DNA of 64,000 bases from Euryodendron excelsum (taxonomy: Eukaryota; Streptophyta; Magnoliopsida; Ericales; Pentaphylacaceae), in NCBI GenBank assembly GCA_033060915.1, contig CM065387.1, positions 29,873,001 to 29,937,000 on the forward strand. The letters run 5' to 3'. Position 1 is the stretch's first letter. Each line of letters begins with the position of its first letter. The notes beneath the pieces are model-generated. The model had not been told where the DNA came from, did no database searches, and worked only from the letters and a program-made list of their open reading frames with translations. Of this stretch, positions 46,201 through 57,388 are shown one piece after another. The position numbers and the translations under genes are program-made.

Positions 46201-48607
46201 CTCGGCTGCCCAGCGCTTAGCTAGGATATCACGCAAGTGTCGCCTTTTTAATGAACTCCACACCTCTCTGTTGAGACTGTTTTCTTCCTATCTCTCACTC
46301 TCTCTATGTCTCTCAAAGATTTTAACCCCTCTTTGAATGGGTTGCTCATGCTATCCTATCCTTAAAGCCAAGTCATTACAAAATGGGAAAGGATCCCTAA
46401 AAGTAATAATCGTCCACAAGAGTATGAGATAAAGGGGATAAACTGGAAAGTTTATCTTTTTCATTTCAAATCATGAATGCATGGCATGTGTGTTTATTTA
46501 ATAAGACATATAAGAAATAGACAGATAAAAAGGAAACAGACGAATTTTATGAAAACTTCCCTTTTCTTACGAGTCTTTTGGTGAGAACCCTTAACCCTTA
46601 ATAGGGTTTTGGGACTATGCCAACCTCCTTGGTGCTTCATTCACCAGGTGTATCAATGGATGGCGAGTTTCGAACATTTGGCATGCATTTGGAAGTTAGA
46701 AGATTATGTTGTTGCAGTACACGGGTCTGACAAGACTTTGCATATAGTGAAGTCCTCTTCTGCTTGAAGTCCTCCTCTGCTTGGATGGTGATTGTTGCAA
46801 CATGTCGTGGGGGTAATATCTTGTAGATGGATGGTCAGTTCCTCTTGCTCTTTGATGTAGGTTTGGCCTTTTCTAACAACTAGGTTTATCCTTCCGTGAC
46901 TTTGAATTGGGTATAATGCTAGAGGGGTTTTCACGAGTTTGGTTGTGCTCTTTGACCTGAAAAAGGAAAACGAAATGTAGTCAGCACATGGAGTTGGAAG
47001 TTCTATGCGATGTATGTCCTATGAAGGGTCCCTACTTTGAGGGAATCTAGACATGACGACAAGTCCATTTTGGAGGTGGGGTTTTACCCCTATTATGCAA
47101 TACAATATCTCTTCGGCGTGAGCCGGTTGATGTTTTCTTGTTTGGGCAATCCCGCCTCCATGGACTGAGAGAGATTTAGGCCTCTCTCAAAATATGGTTC
47201 TATGCATGCCATGAATCTGTAGGGTTTAAGAACCCTTAGGAGTTTTGGTAGGTTCGATTAACATGAGATTGGATTGCTCCTTTCTCTCTACGGTTGATTT
47301 GATGCACGAGAATGAAATGACTTGAGTTTCTTAGAACTCTTGTCTTGGAATGGATGTGGGTGTATGAGCATAATAAAAGTGAACATGTGAGCAGTATGAT
47401 AATAATAAATGAATGGTTTAGGAAAACCCCCTTCTTGTCCTGTTTCTTTCTTCGGCTCTCTTGGTACTTGGAGATGAGAATGGAGAGTATAGAAGACAAA
47501 AACAAAAAAGAAGTTAGTGCCTTGATTTGAAAATTTTTATGCAATGCATGTCCTAGGGGTGCCCCTGCGTGAGAGGGAGATTAAACATGATGTATTGGCT
47601 CACTTTTGAAGATAGGGGGTTTGCCCCTGTATGCAAGTATCTTACTGTTGAGTGGGAACCTTCATCCATTTATACAATCATCTATCCATTTATTCGCAAA
47701 AAATAAAGAAGTACATTGAACTTTGGGTTTAAGATACAAAAGAATTGAAATACATTTTAACAGGGGGAGGGGGAACATTTTCCTTTGGGCTTTACCACCT
47801 ATCTAGGTTTACAAAGGAAAACCTAAACTACTCTTGAGTCTTCAGATTCGCCTTCCTTGGATTTGATGTCGAGGAGGTCGCTGAGAGACCTTGTTGATTG
47901 GTTATCCCTTGTCTTCATGGCAATCCTATCTCCATAAGCATAGAGGGATTGGGGCCCCTCTTATAGAATGAATTGACATGCATGCCATGAGTTCTTAGGG
48001 TTATGTGGAAACCCTTAGAGTTTGGGTAGGTTTAATGCAAGGGAAAGTGACCTTGGTGTCACTCTCAATGGCTTGAACATATGCATGAGAATGCAGTGAC
48101 TTGATCTTATCTTGACATGGAATATGAAATGCATGAAAGTGGATGCATAGAGTATAAGGGAAGAGAATACAAGTACATATGCATGTATGAGCAGTCAGAC
48201 ATTCATTATAATAGTAAGAATATAGTCATTATAACAACAGGAATAAGCAGGTATAAATGAAAGTAAGAGCAGTCGTCCTTTCCTCCATGGTTTTGGAAAA
48301 CGGTGTGCGTGTCTTAAATTCAACAGAGGTTCGACTATGCATGGTGTCTATATGAGTATGAGGTTGAGGGTTGACTAATGCGTCCTACAAAAGGCTCGAT
48401 TCCCGAATCTTCAAACCTAGGCCCACTCCCCAAGGTGGTGCCATGATCAATTGGTGATCCGAGCAGAGGAACCATCAAAAGGCCGTAGGTGAAGAAACTG
48501 ACACAGCATCTTGCCCAAAACCAATATACCGTTCCTCCGTTCTAACTAGAAAGGACATATCAGGGTAAAATGCAAGTATGCAGAATGCAGGTGCACATGT
48601 AGTGTGT
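46201..48607 (-). other. E3 leader and gag-position region without recognisable gag
   Basis: At 47560-48605 it aligns with the E1 leader. The part where E1 has gag (46201-47550) is much shorter and shows no capsid motifs. One minus-strand frame, 46704-46934 (KGQTYIKEQEELTIHLQDI), is open for 76 codons but unassigned. A leader block ('catgccatgaatctgtagggttt' at 47205; 'catgccatgagttcttagggtt' at 47982) occurs twice. Confidence 0.55.
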
Positions 48608-49413
48608 TGTCGCGCCCAGATTTTTCGCGCTCGAGGAATACTCACACAAGCGGGAAAAATGTTGTACTCTCTCGTTAGAACTCACCCTCCTAGAAGAATG
48701 AGTGCGACTAGGTTTGAATTGAAAATAGATTTGAATAAAGGGCTTTTGAAAAATATTAGAGTCGCCACCTAACTTGATTAAGATGAGTTAGGTCACCTAA
48801 AAACTAAGCATAATCCGAAGACTACCCTTAGGGTTTTTAGAAAACGATTTTGAAAACGTCTCCTCAAGAAAGGGTTTTTAAGAAAACAGGTTGTTTGGCA
48901 ACCTTTGAAAAATGTTTAAGCCCTTTTTGAAAATAAACTCCATTTTGGTCTTTGAAAACAGTGATTCTAGGTTCAGAGGTTGATTACGTGTAAGGAAGAC
49001 GCACTAAGCCATCACCCTACCCCGCCCTTGCGGTACCTACATGTCTATTTACCCTAGATTCACCTATGAGAATCTTCAATTAACTATTGTTCAATCCTAT
49101 CCATTTTATAAAAGAATTTTTGAAAAGAAACTAACATGATGCATGATATGCAAGTGCAAGAAAAGAGACTTGATTTGGAAATAGATTTGAAAAGAAGAAT
49201 TTGATTTGATTTGATTTTAGAAGGGAGATTTGAAAGGATAGATTTGAAATTAGAAAGTTTTAGAAATTAGAAATAGAGATTTGGAAATTGAAATTTGAAA
49301 TTGGAAGCTTGAAATAGATTGGAGATTTGAAAAGGTTGTGGAATTTGAAATTCGAAAAAGAGTTGCAGAAATAGAAACTTGAAAAATGTTGTGACCAAAC
49401 CCATGAAGGTTGC
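48608..49413 (-). mobile_element. E3 5' LTR, inner part
   Basis: It starts TGTCGCGCCCAGATTTTTCG and includes the PBS-like motif at 48759. It is interrupted by S2, and the sequence resumes at 54904 after the duplicated GTTGC. Confidence 0.9.
49409..49413. repeat. Left TSD of S2 (GTTGC)
   Basis: GTTGC occurs directly before the S2 start and again at 54899-54903. The uninterrupted copy in E2 reads 'catgagGGTTGCctacg' with one GTTGC (26370-26374). Confidence 0.93.
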
Positions 49414-49620
49414 TGTAAGCACCCCATTTTTGACCGCTCGGCAGTCTACACTCCATCCAGACTTGTTTTTAAGTCATTTTGGGCATATTCCTATCGAATC
49501 CAATTCTCTAGGTCCAAATTCCGTCTTTCCATCGCTTCGCGGGCTTGTCAGGCCCAAATAGAGGCAAAATGACCACAATGCCCTTAGGGGCAATGTCCTT
49601 TCTTATTTCAATTCCAAAAC

Positions 49621-50222
49621 TACTCACAAAACCGTTAGGGTGGCGGAAACACTCACAAAGCCGTCAAAGTGGTGGAAACACTCACAAAACCGTCAGAGTA
49701 GCGGAAATACTCACACCGTTAGAGTGGCGGAAACACTCAAAACCCAGGCACGTCTCTTCAGAGACGATAAGACCCCTTTCCAATCCCTCTCTCGAGACAG
49801 TTTATTCCTCGAGATGGTTCCAATTCAGGCGCGTCTCTTCGGAGACGATAAGACCCCTTTCCAATCCCTCTCTCGAGACAGTTTATTCCTCGAGACGGTC
49901 TGAGTAGCGAAACTACTCACAAAACCGTTAGACTAGCGGAAGTACTCACAAAACCGTTAGAGTAGCGGAAATACTCACAGAACCGTTAGAGTAGCGGAAG
50001 TACTCACAGAACCGTTAGAGTAGCGGAAGTACTCACAAAACCGTTAGAATAGCGGAAGTACTCACAGAACCGTTAGAGTAGCGGAAATACTTACAGAACC
50101 GTTAGAGTAGCGGAAATACTCACAAATCATCAACCCCGTCCGAGTAGCGGAAATACTCACAAATCATCAACCCCGTCCGAGTAGCGGAAATATTCATACC
50201 GTTTGAGTGGCGGAAACACTCA
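49621..50222. repeat. 29-bp minisatellite array split by an 81-bp duplication in S2
   Basis: Units of the type CCGTTAGAGTAGCGGAAATA + CTCACAGAA repeat; CCGTTAGA recurs at exactly 29-bp steps at 49925, 49954, 49983, 50012, 50041, 50070 and 50099. A related block lies at 49621-49742. Between the two, 49745-49825 and 49826-49899 are tandem copies of the 81-bp CTCGAG unit. The end of the array changes to 38-bp units (50115-50200). Other LTRs have only two to four such units, more diverged. Confidence 0.92.
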
Positions 50223-50339
50223 AAACCTAGGTCAACACCAGTGGCTGTTAGCCCACTTCGGAGGAAAAGGACCAAACTACCCTTAGGACCTTTTGCGAGA
50301 CTTTCCGGTCAAGATGACCATTTTGCCCCTAGGTATTCG

Positions 50340-50990
50340 AACGCCTCGGGAATCACACCGGCTCTGGTTATCAAACCGGTAATGACCCGAGAATACTTTT
50401 TATAGTATTCTCAATCTTCCTTTACCTTTCCAGATCATTCCGAGTCAGTTCCGGCCAACCCGGTACAAAATGACCGTTTTGCCCCTAGAGGGCCGGTTTT
50501 CTTTTCCGACCATACCGGCTTTGAGTATCAAACCGGTAATGTCCCGAGAATACTTTTTATAGTATTCTCAACCTTCCTTTACCTTTCCGGACCATTTCGA
50601 GTCAGTTCCGGCAAACCCGGTACAAAATGACCATTTTGCCCCTAGTGGGCCGATTTTCCTTTTTCAACCACACCGGCTCTGGGTATCAAACCGGTAATGA
50701 CCCGGGAATACTTTTTATAGTGTTCTCAACCTTCCTTTACCTTTCCAGACCATTCCGAGTCAGTTCCACCAAACCTTGTGTAAAATGACCGTTTTGCCCC
50801 TAGTGGGCCGGTCTCCTTTTCCGACCACGCCGGCTCTGGGAATCCAACTGGAAACCTCTGGGAACATTCTAAATAATGTTTCCAGATCCTAAGTCTTCTT
50901 TTGGGACAGTTTGAGTCTGTCCCGGCAGTTTTCCGGTCCGGTTGACCGTTTTGCCCCTAAAGGCTCGGTCAACCTTTTCGACACATATTA
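50340..50990. repeat. 158-bp tandem repeats in S2
   Basis: The landmark (A/G)CCGGCT(C/T)TG recurs at 50356, 50514, 50672 and 50829. The units are reverse complements of those in E2 29330-29840. Each holds 'gaccgttttgcccctagtgg'. Confidence 0.9.
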
Positions 50991-51324
50991 TCCTCACTTT
51001 TCAATTCAAATACCTCCAGGACACTATTTTAAGTGTTCCTGCTCCTTTCCGGCCTTCTGGGTCACTCCCGGCTCCTTCAAATCATTCCCGGACTTTCCGA
51101 AGTCACTCCTAGTGAAGCTAGGCTAAAGTTTGCATGGTAGTCACTAGTACAGGCGCCCAAATCTAGTCAAAGATACATTGCTTGCTGACCTTAATTGTTT
51201 CCTAAATGGCTGGCGCCACTACTAGTGGCGCCAAGCCAAAAAATGGCCTGGCGCCACTATTAGTGGCGCCAGTGTAAATTTTGCCCTGGCGCCACTATAA
51301 CAAGCGCCAGGCTTGTCTTCCCTC

Positions 51325-51332
51325 TATAAATA
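51325..51332 (+). promoter_or_regulatory. TATA box of S2 with three GGCGCC palindromes
   Basis: CTCTATAAATACAGAGCC is preceded at 51211-51310 by GGCGCCACTA/CTAGTGGCGCC (twice, nearly perfect palindromes) and CTGGCGCCACTATAAC. The leader after it has AAACCCTAG boxes at about 51417, 51443 and 51464. Confidence 0.82.
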
Positions 51333-51669
51333 CAGAGCCTCATTCAACGTGAAAGGGGTCTGCAAACTTAACCTAAGAATCTCATATTTCGATATATAGA
51401 GCTCGAGCACCTCCAAAACCCTAGCCTCCATAGGTTTTCCCAAACCCTAGCCACTATACACAAACCCTAGCCTCCTATACGCTCATACACTCTCCTATAC
51501 ACTCATACATTCCCCCATACACTCATACACTAGCCTTCAACCACTCTCTGAAGACTTGAAGAGCAGCCATCCAAAGCTTGAAGACAATCCTTGAAGACTG
51601 AAGGTGAAGATCAAGACCGAAGACCGCAGATCGAAGACTGCACGGCGCGCAAAATAAACAAGAAACAAG

Positions 51670-51671
51670 GT
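51670..51671 (+). promoter_or_regulatory. Splice-donor-like site in S2 leader
   Basis: AACAAG|GTAGGCTTTCTC fits the plant donor consensus. It is conserved at the same place in five LTRs. Confidence 0.5.
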
Positions 51672-52219
51672 AGGCTTTCTCTTTAATTTTCTACACTTCC
51701 CCCCTCTCTCTTCTCTCTCCAACCCACTTGGGTTTTCTCTATTTTAATCCCCCATCTCTTTCCCGCCCTTTCTTTGCATGCTTCAAACAAGGGGATTCCC
51801 GGTCCATGTGTAGGATTGGACTATTGGAGAGTCACCGTGTCGGGGGCTTTCTTCTAGTCTAACCAAAGACCACGTGGGTCCGGCCCCCTTGATTATGTGG
51901 TGAAGTCTTAGCCTTGTATGTTCACGACCCCAAATTGCATTGTGCATATTATAGTCTTGCTTCTTCCAAAAACCGTTTTCAAAGTTGTTTTTCAAAACGT
52001 TTTTAAACTTGTTTTCAAAATTGCATCCAAATCTCTTTTTCAAAAACTTGTTTTCAAAACCACAATTCTACGGTGATTCTAGCCTTTTCATGGCTAAGGT
52101 TGCTTTAGGAAAGTGTTATATTAAAAGTGGCCTTTTGGTCTATATTTTCAAACTTTGTTTTCAAAACCACTTTCTTAAAGTGGTTCTAGCCCTCTTATGG
52201 GTAGAATCGTTTTAGGAAA

Positions 52220-54070
52220 GTGAGATGTTTTCATATTTTCCAAAAAACTCTCTTTCTCTTCAAAAATCCCTCTCCCAAAAATCTCTTTTTCAACATACTT
52301 TCCTAAAACTCTCCTCTCCAAAATGGTTTTCAAAAACTCCCTTTCAAAATCTCTTTTTCAAAACTCTCTTTTTCAACTCCTTTCCAAAACTTTCTTTCCT
52401 CAAAATTCACTTTCTAAAAACACTCCCTAAAAATCATTCTAAAAACTCTCCTCCCGGAATCTTCCTTCTAGAAATTCCCCTATAGGATTTTCTTTCTAAA
52501 CTCTACGTTTCCAAAAACATACTTTCCAAAAAACTCCTCCCTAGGATTCCCTTCTAGAAAACCTTCGTTTCTAAAAACGCACTTTCCAAAAATCCTCTTT
52601 CCTTAGAGCCCATGATTAGGAAACCCTAATTTTCTTTCCAAAAACATGATTTTCAAACTTTGCCCCAAACCTAGGTTTCCAAAATCTCTAGTTTTCTACA
52701 TCAAAACTATACATGTTTTCAAAACCTCTTTTCTACGTCAAAACAACAATTTTCCAAATCTAGGGTTTCTAGAATCTCCCTTTCCAAATCCTTACCAAAT
52801 CCTATCTTCCCTTTAGGAAACCCAATCCAATCTCCCCGTTTAGGAAACTAGATCCAATCCTCCGTTTTTGGAAACAAAATCAAACCTTCCCTTTTAGAAA
52901 CAAAATTCAATCCTTTCCTAATCCAAACCTTTCTTAATTCAACTCCTTCCTAATTTTCTACCTTCCTAAACCATAAGTTTCCTAAAACCCAAACTTTAAA
53001 CCTTTCCTTAAATTTCAAAATCCAACTCTTTCCTAATTCAAATCCTTCCTAAACTTCTACTTTCCTAAATCTTAAGTTTCCAAAACTTGAACGTAAAAAT
53101 CTTTCCTAAACTCTAAAACTCAACTTTCCATTCTTTTCTAATTCAACCCTTTCCTAATTCTACCCCTTTCCAAAATCTTTTTCAAATCCAAGCTTTCAAA
53201 TCTTTCCTAAACTCAAACATTTCCTAATCTTAAGATTTCCTAAAACTCTAAAACTTTCTAAATCTTAAACTTTCTAAATTTGAAACCTTCTTAAGTTAAA
53301 TCTTTCTAAACCTAAAAACTTTCTAAATTCTAAACTCTCCAAAACTTCAAAATCTTTTCAAATCTAAGACTTTTCTAAACTCAAAACTTTTTAATTAAAG
53401 ACTTTCTTAAGTTGAAACTTTCTTAATTCAAACATTTCCTAAACTAAAAACTTTCCTTTTTTAAACCTTTCCTAAAACGAAACTTTCTTATTTTCAAAAC
53501 TCCCTTGTTTTCAAAGTTTTTCAAATTCAAAACTTCCCTTTTTCAAAATATTTCTAAATTCAAAACTTTTCAATTTTCAAAACTTTCTTAATTCAAAACT
53601 TTCTTAATTTGAATACTTTCCTAAGTTGAAACTTTCCTAAAACAACACTTTCCTAAGTGAAAACTTTCTTAAACCTGAAACTTTCCTAGAGTAAAAACTT
53701 TCCTAAACCTAAAACTTTCTTAAATTCCAAACTTTCCTAATTTCAAAACTTTCCAAAAACAAAACCTTCCTTTCCTAATTCGAACATTTTCTAAAAATCC
53801 AATCTTTCTAAATCTTCCAAATCTAACATTCCAATCCAATCTTTCTTAATCTCAAGTCTTCCCTAGGTCTCCTATCTTTTCTAAGTCTAGGTTTCCTAAA
53901 CGTCCATCTTTCCAAAACCAAGTCTTTCCAAAATCAATCTTTTCAAATCAAAGTCCAATCTTCTTCTCAATTTCAATTTCTAATCTCTTCTTCTAATCTC
54001 AAATCAAATCTAATTTTCAATTCAATCTCTTTCTTCTAATCCAATCTCTCTCTTCAAATCAATCTCTTTC
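52220..54070 (+). repeat. Pyrimidine-rich degenerate repeat domain of S2
   Basis: This is the mirror of the purine domain in minus-strand copies: 'aaaactttcctaa' variants about every 18-20 bp for 1.8 kb. It ends at the conserved 'gaactacgactgacctgatt' block. Confidence 0.85.
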
Positions 54071-54898
54071 CAATCGGACTCCTGTCTGAACTACGACTGA
54101 CCTGATTCCCCCAAAGGGATACGTAGGCAACCTTCATAGGTGCGGTCACAACATTTTTCAAACTTTCAATTCCACCCTCATGGGTGTGGTTTTCAAAATC
54201 TTCTCAAATCTCAAATTTCAATTTCAAAATTTCTATTTTCAAATTTCTACTTTCAATTTTCAAACTTTTCAATTTCAATTCCATCTTTTCAAATCTATTT
54301 TCAAATCAAATTAATTTCAAACCAATCTCTTTTCAATTCTCTTTTCTTGCACTTGCATATCATGCATCATGATAATTTATAAACATTGCTTTTCAAAGTG
54401 GATAGGATTGAACCATTAGTTAATTAAAGACTTTCATAGGTGAATCTAGGGTAAATTGACATGTAGGTACCGAAAGGGCAGGGTAGGATGATAGCTTAGT
54501 GCATCTTCCCTACACGTAACCAACCTCCGAACCTAGATCACTGATTTCAAAGACCAAAATGAGTTATTTTTCTAAAAAGGGCTAAATAATTTTCAAAGGT
54601 TGCCAAACAACCTGTTTTTCTTAAAAACCCTCTCTTAAGGAGATATTTTTAAAAATTGTTTTTCAAAAACTCTAAGTGTAATCTTCGGATTATTCTTAGT
54701 TTTTAGGTGACCTAACTCACCTTAATCAAGTTAGGTGGCGACTCCGAATCTTTTACTAAAAGCCCCTTATTCAAATCAAATTTACAATTCAAACCTAGTC
54801 GCACTCATTCTTTTAGGAGGGTGAGTTCTAACGAGAGAGTACAACATTTTTCCCGCTTGGGTGAGTATTCCTCAGGCGCGAAAAATCTGGGTGCGAGA

Positions 54899-54903
54899 GT
54901 TGC
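54899..54903. repeat. Right TSD of S2 (GTTGC)
   Basis: GTTGC equals 49409-49413. The E3 LTR continues with CTACGTATCCTTTTGG. Confidence 0.93.
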
Positions 54904-57054
54904 CTACGTATCCTTTTGGAGGAATCAGGTCAGTCGTAGTTTGGACAAGAGTCTGATAGAAAATAGAAGGTTTTGATTTAAAAACGGATTGGTTTGAACT
55001 TAGAATAGAAGATTGGAATTTTGATTTGGAAAGATAGAACTTAGAAGAAAGATTTAGACTTGTTTTGGAAAGATTGAAATTTGGGAATACTAGACTCAGG
55101 AAAGATAGGATTTAGAAAGACTTGAGATTTAAGAAAGATTTGACTCGACTTGGAAGAGTTTAGAAGATTACGAAAGATTGGATTTAGGAAGGGTTCGAAT
55201 TAGAAAAGTGTCATTTTAGGAAAGTTTTCGTTTAGAAAAGACTTCGAATTAGGAAAGTTTCATTTTAGGAAAGTTTTGAATTAGGAAAGTTTTCAAATTA
55301 GGAAAGTGCCACTTTAGGAAAGTTCCGTTTTAGAAAAGTTTCGATGTAGAAAAGTTTTGAAAGTTTTGAAATAGGGAAGTTTTGAAAGTAAGAAAGTTTT
55401 GAGTTTAGAAAGTTTTAGATTTGGAAAGATTTGAAGTTTTAGGAAAGTTTAAAATTTAGAAAGTTTGGAAGTTTAGAAAGATTTAACTTAAGAAAGTTTT
55501 GGACTTGGAAAGATTTGAAATTTAGAAAATTTAAGATTTAGAATGTTTTAGAGTTTGATTTTAGAAAATCTTGAAATTAGAAAAGGTTTGAGTTTAGGAA
55601 AGATTTGAAAATTTAGATTTGAAAATTTAAGATTTGAAAAGGGATAGAATTAGGAAAGGGTTGAATTAAGAAAGATGTGGAAGTAGTTGAATTATGAAAG
55701 ATTTGGACTAGGAAGGGTTAAGATTCCTATTTCCTAAAACAAGGGATTGGATTTTGTTTCTAAAAGGGAAGATTTGATTTTGTTTCCAAAAACGAGGATA
55801 AGATCTAATTTCCTAAACGGGGAGATTGGATCTGGTTTCCTAAAGCGAAGATTTGATTTTGTTTCTAAAAACGGAGTATAAGATCTAGTTTCCTAAACGG
55901 GGAGATTGGATTTGGTTTCCTAAAGGGAAGATTTGATTTGGCAAGGATTTAGAAATATGGAGTTTTAGAAACCCTAGATTTGGAAGACTATAGTTTTGAC
56001 GTAGAAAATAGGTTTTAGAAATATGTATAGTTTTGATGTAGAAAACAAGAGGCTTTTGGAAACCTAGGTTTTAAGGCAAGTTTGAAAACTATGTTTTTGG
56101 AAAGAAAAATTAGGGTTTCCTAATCGTGGGTTCTAGGGCTTGACTTGGGCACCAAGAAAAGGGATTTTTGAAAAGTGAGTTTTTGAAAACGAAGGTTTTT
56201 TGGAAAGAAATCCTAGGGAGGAGTTTCTAGAAGATGAGTTTTGAAAAGAGAGTTTTTGAAAAGATTTTTGGAAAGAGTTTTTCTAGGAAGGAGACCTAGG
56301 GAGCGTTTTTAGAAAATGGACTTTGAAGAGAGCGTTTTGGAAAAAGTGTAAAAAGAGAAGTTTTGAAAAATAGTTTTTTGGAGAGAGTTTTGGGAAAACA
56401 GTTTTGGAAAGAAGAGTTTTTTGGAAAGCATGTTGAAAATGAGGATTTTAAAAAGAGAGACTCGTGAAAAGAGAGTTTTTAGAAAATATAAAAATGTCTC
56501 ACTTTCTAAAGCGATTCTAACCATAAGAATGTTAGAACCACTTTAGGATAGTGGTTTTGAAAACAACAAAGAGTTAAAAATATGGATCATATCGGTCACT
56601 TTAAATATAACACTTTCCTAAAGCAATCCTAGCTATGGAAAGGCTAGAATCACCCTAGGATTGTGATTTTAAAAACAAGTTTTGAAAAAAGAGATTTTGA
56701 TGTAATTTTGAAAACAAGTTTAATGCAAGCTTGAAAAACGAGTTTGAAAACGATTTTTAGAAGAATGCAAGATAATGATATGCACAATGCAAATTGGGGT
56801 CGTGAACATATAAGGTTAAGGCTTCACCACATAATCAAGGGGGTCGAACCCACGTAGTCTCCAGTTAAACTAAAAGAAAGCCCCCGACACGGTGACCCTC
56901 TAATTGCCCAATCCTACACAAGGATTGGGAATCCCCTTGTTTCAAGCCTGAAAAGAAAGGGGGCAAGAAGATGGGGGATTAAAATAGAGAAAACCCGAGT
57001 GGGTTTAGAGGGAGAAGAGAGGAGGGAAGATGCGTAAACGTAAATAAGAAGCCT

Positions 57055-57056
57055 AC
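57055..57056 (-). promoter_or_regulatory. Splice-donor-like site in E3 5' LTR
   Basis: The minus strand CAAG|GTAGGCTTC is intact here although the E3 3' LTR has lost the whole segment. Confidence 0.45.
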
Positions 57057-57380
57057 CTTGTGTCTTCTTTATTTTGCTTAGCTTTGCGCGCTTTGCTTTG
57101 CTTGTCTTGCTTCGGTCTTCACTTCAATCTTCAAGAGTTTGTCTTAAATCTTCAAAACTTCAGATTGCAGCCTTTCAAGTCTTTAAAGGAGGGTTAAAGG
57201 CTAGTGTATAAGTGTATAGGGGTGTGTATGAGTGTATAGGAGGCTAAGGTTTGAAGTATAATGGCAAGGGGTTGGAAAAACTAGAGAAGCTAGGTTTAGG
57301 AAGTGTACAAGCTCTGTGTATCAAAAATTAGGGTTTTTAGACTGATTTTGTGGACCTCTTTCACGCTAGAAGAGACTCTA

Positions 57381-57388
57381 TATTTATA
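57381..57388 (-). promoter_or_regulatory. TATA box of E3 5' LTR
   Basis: The minus strand reads TATAAATATAGAGTC. GGCGCC modules lie at 57405-57490. As the 5' LTR promoter it would drive E3. Confidence 0.72.

Larger units (their letters stand above)
49414..54898 (+). mobile_element. Solo LTR S2 (5485 bp) inserted in the E3 5' LTR
   Basis: It starts TGTAAGCACCCCATTTTTGACC and ends AAAAATCTGGGTGCGAGA; the family end is GCGACA, so one terminal base has changed. GTTGC flanks it on both sides. No internal region is present, as expected after LTR-LTR recombination of a full element. It lies opposite to E3. As the deepest insertion it is the youngest by position, and it is longer than the other LTRs because of an expanded 29-bp array. 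Confidence 0.92.

Noticed and set aside
49545..49907. Overlapping plus-strand frames of 87-120 codons with internal repeats
   Set aside because: They only translate the 29-bp and 81-bp arrays of S2.
49898..50222. Possible CRISPR-like array (regular 29-bp spacing)
   Set aside because: There are no unique spacers between repeats; it is a simple direct tandem minisatellite in a plant LTR.
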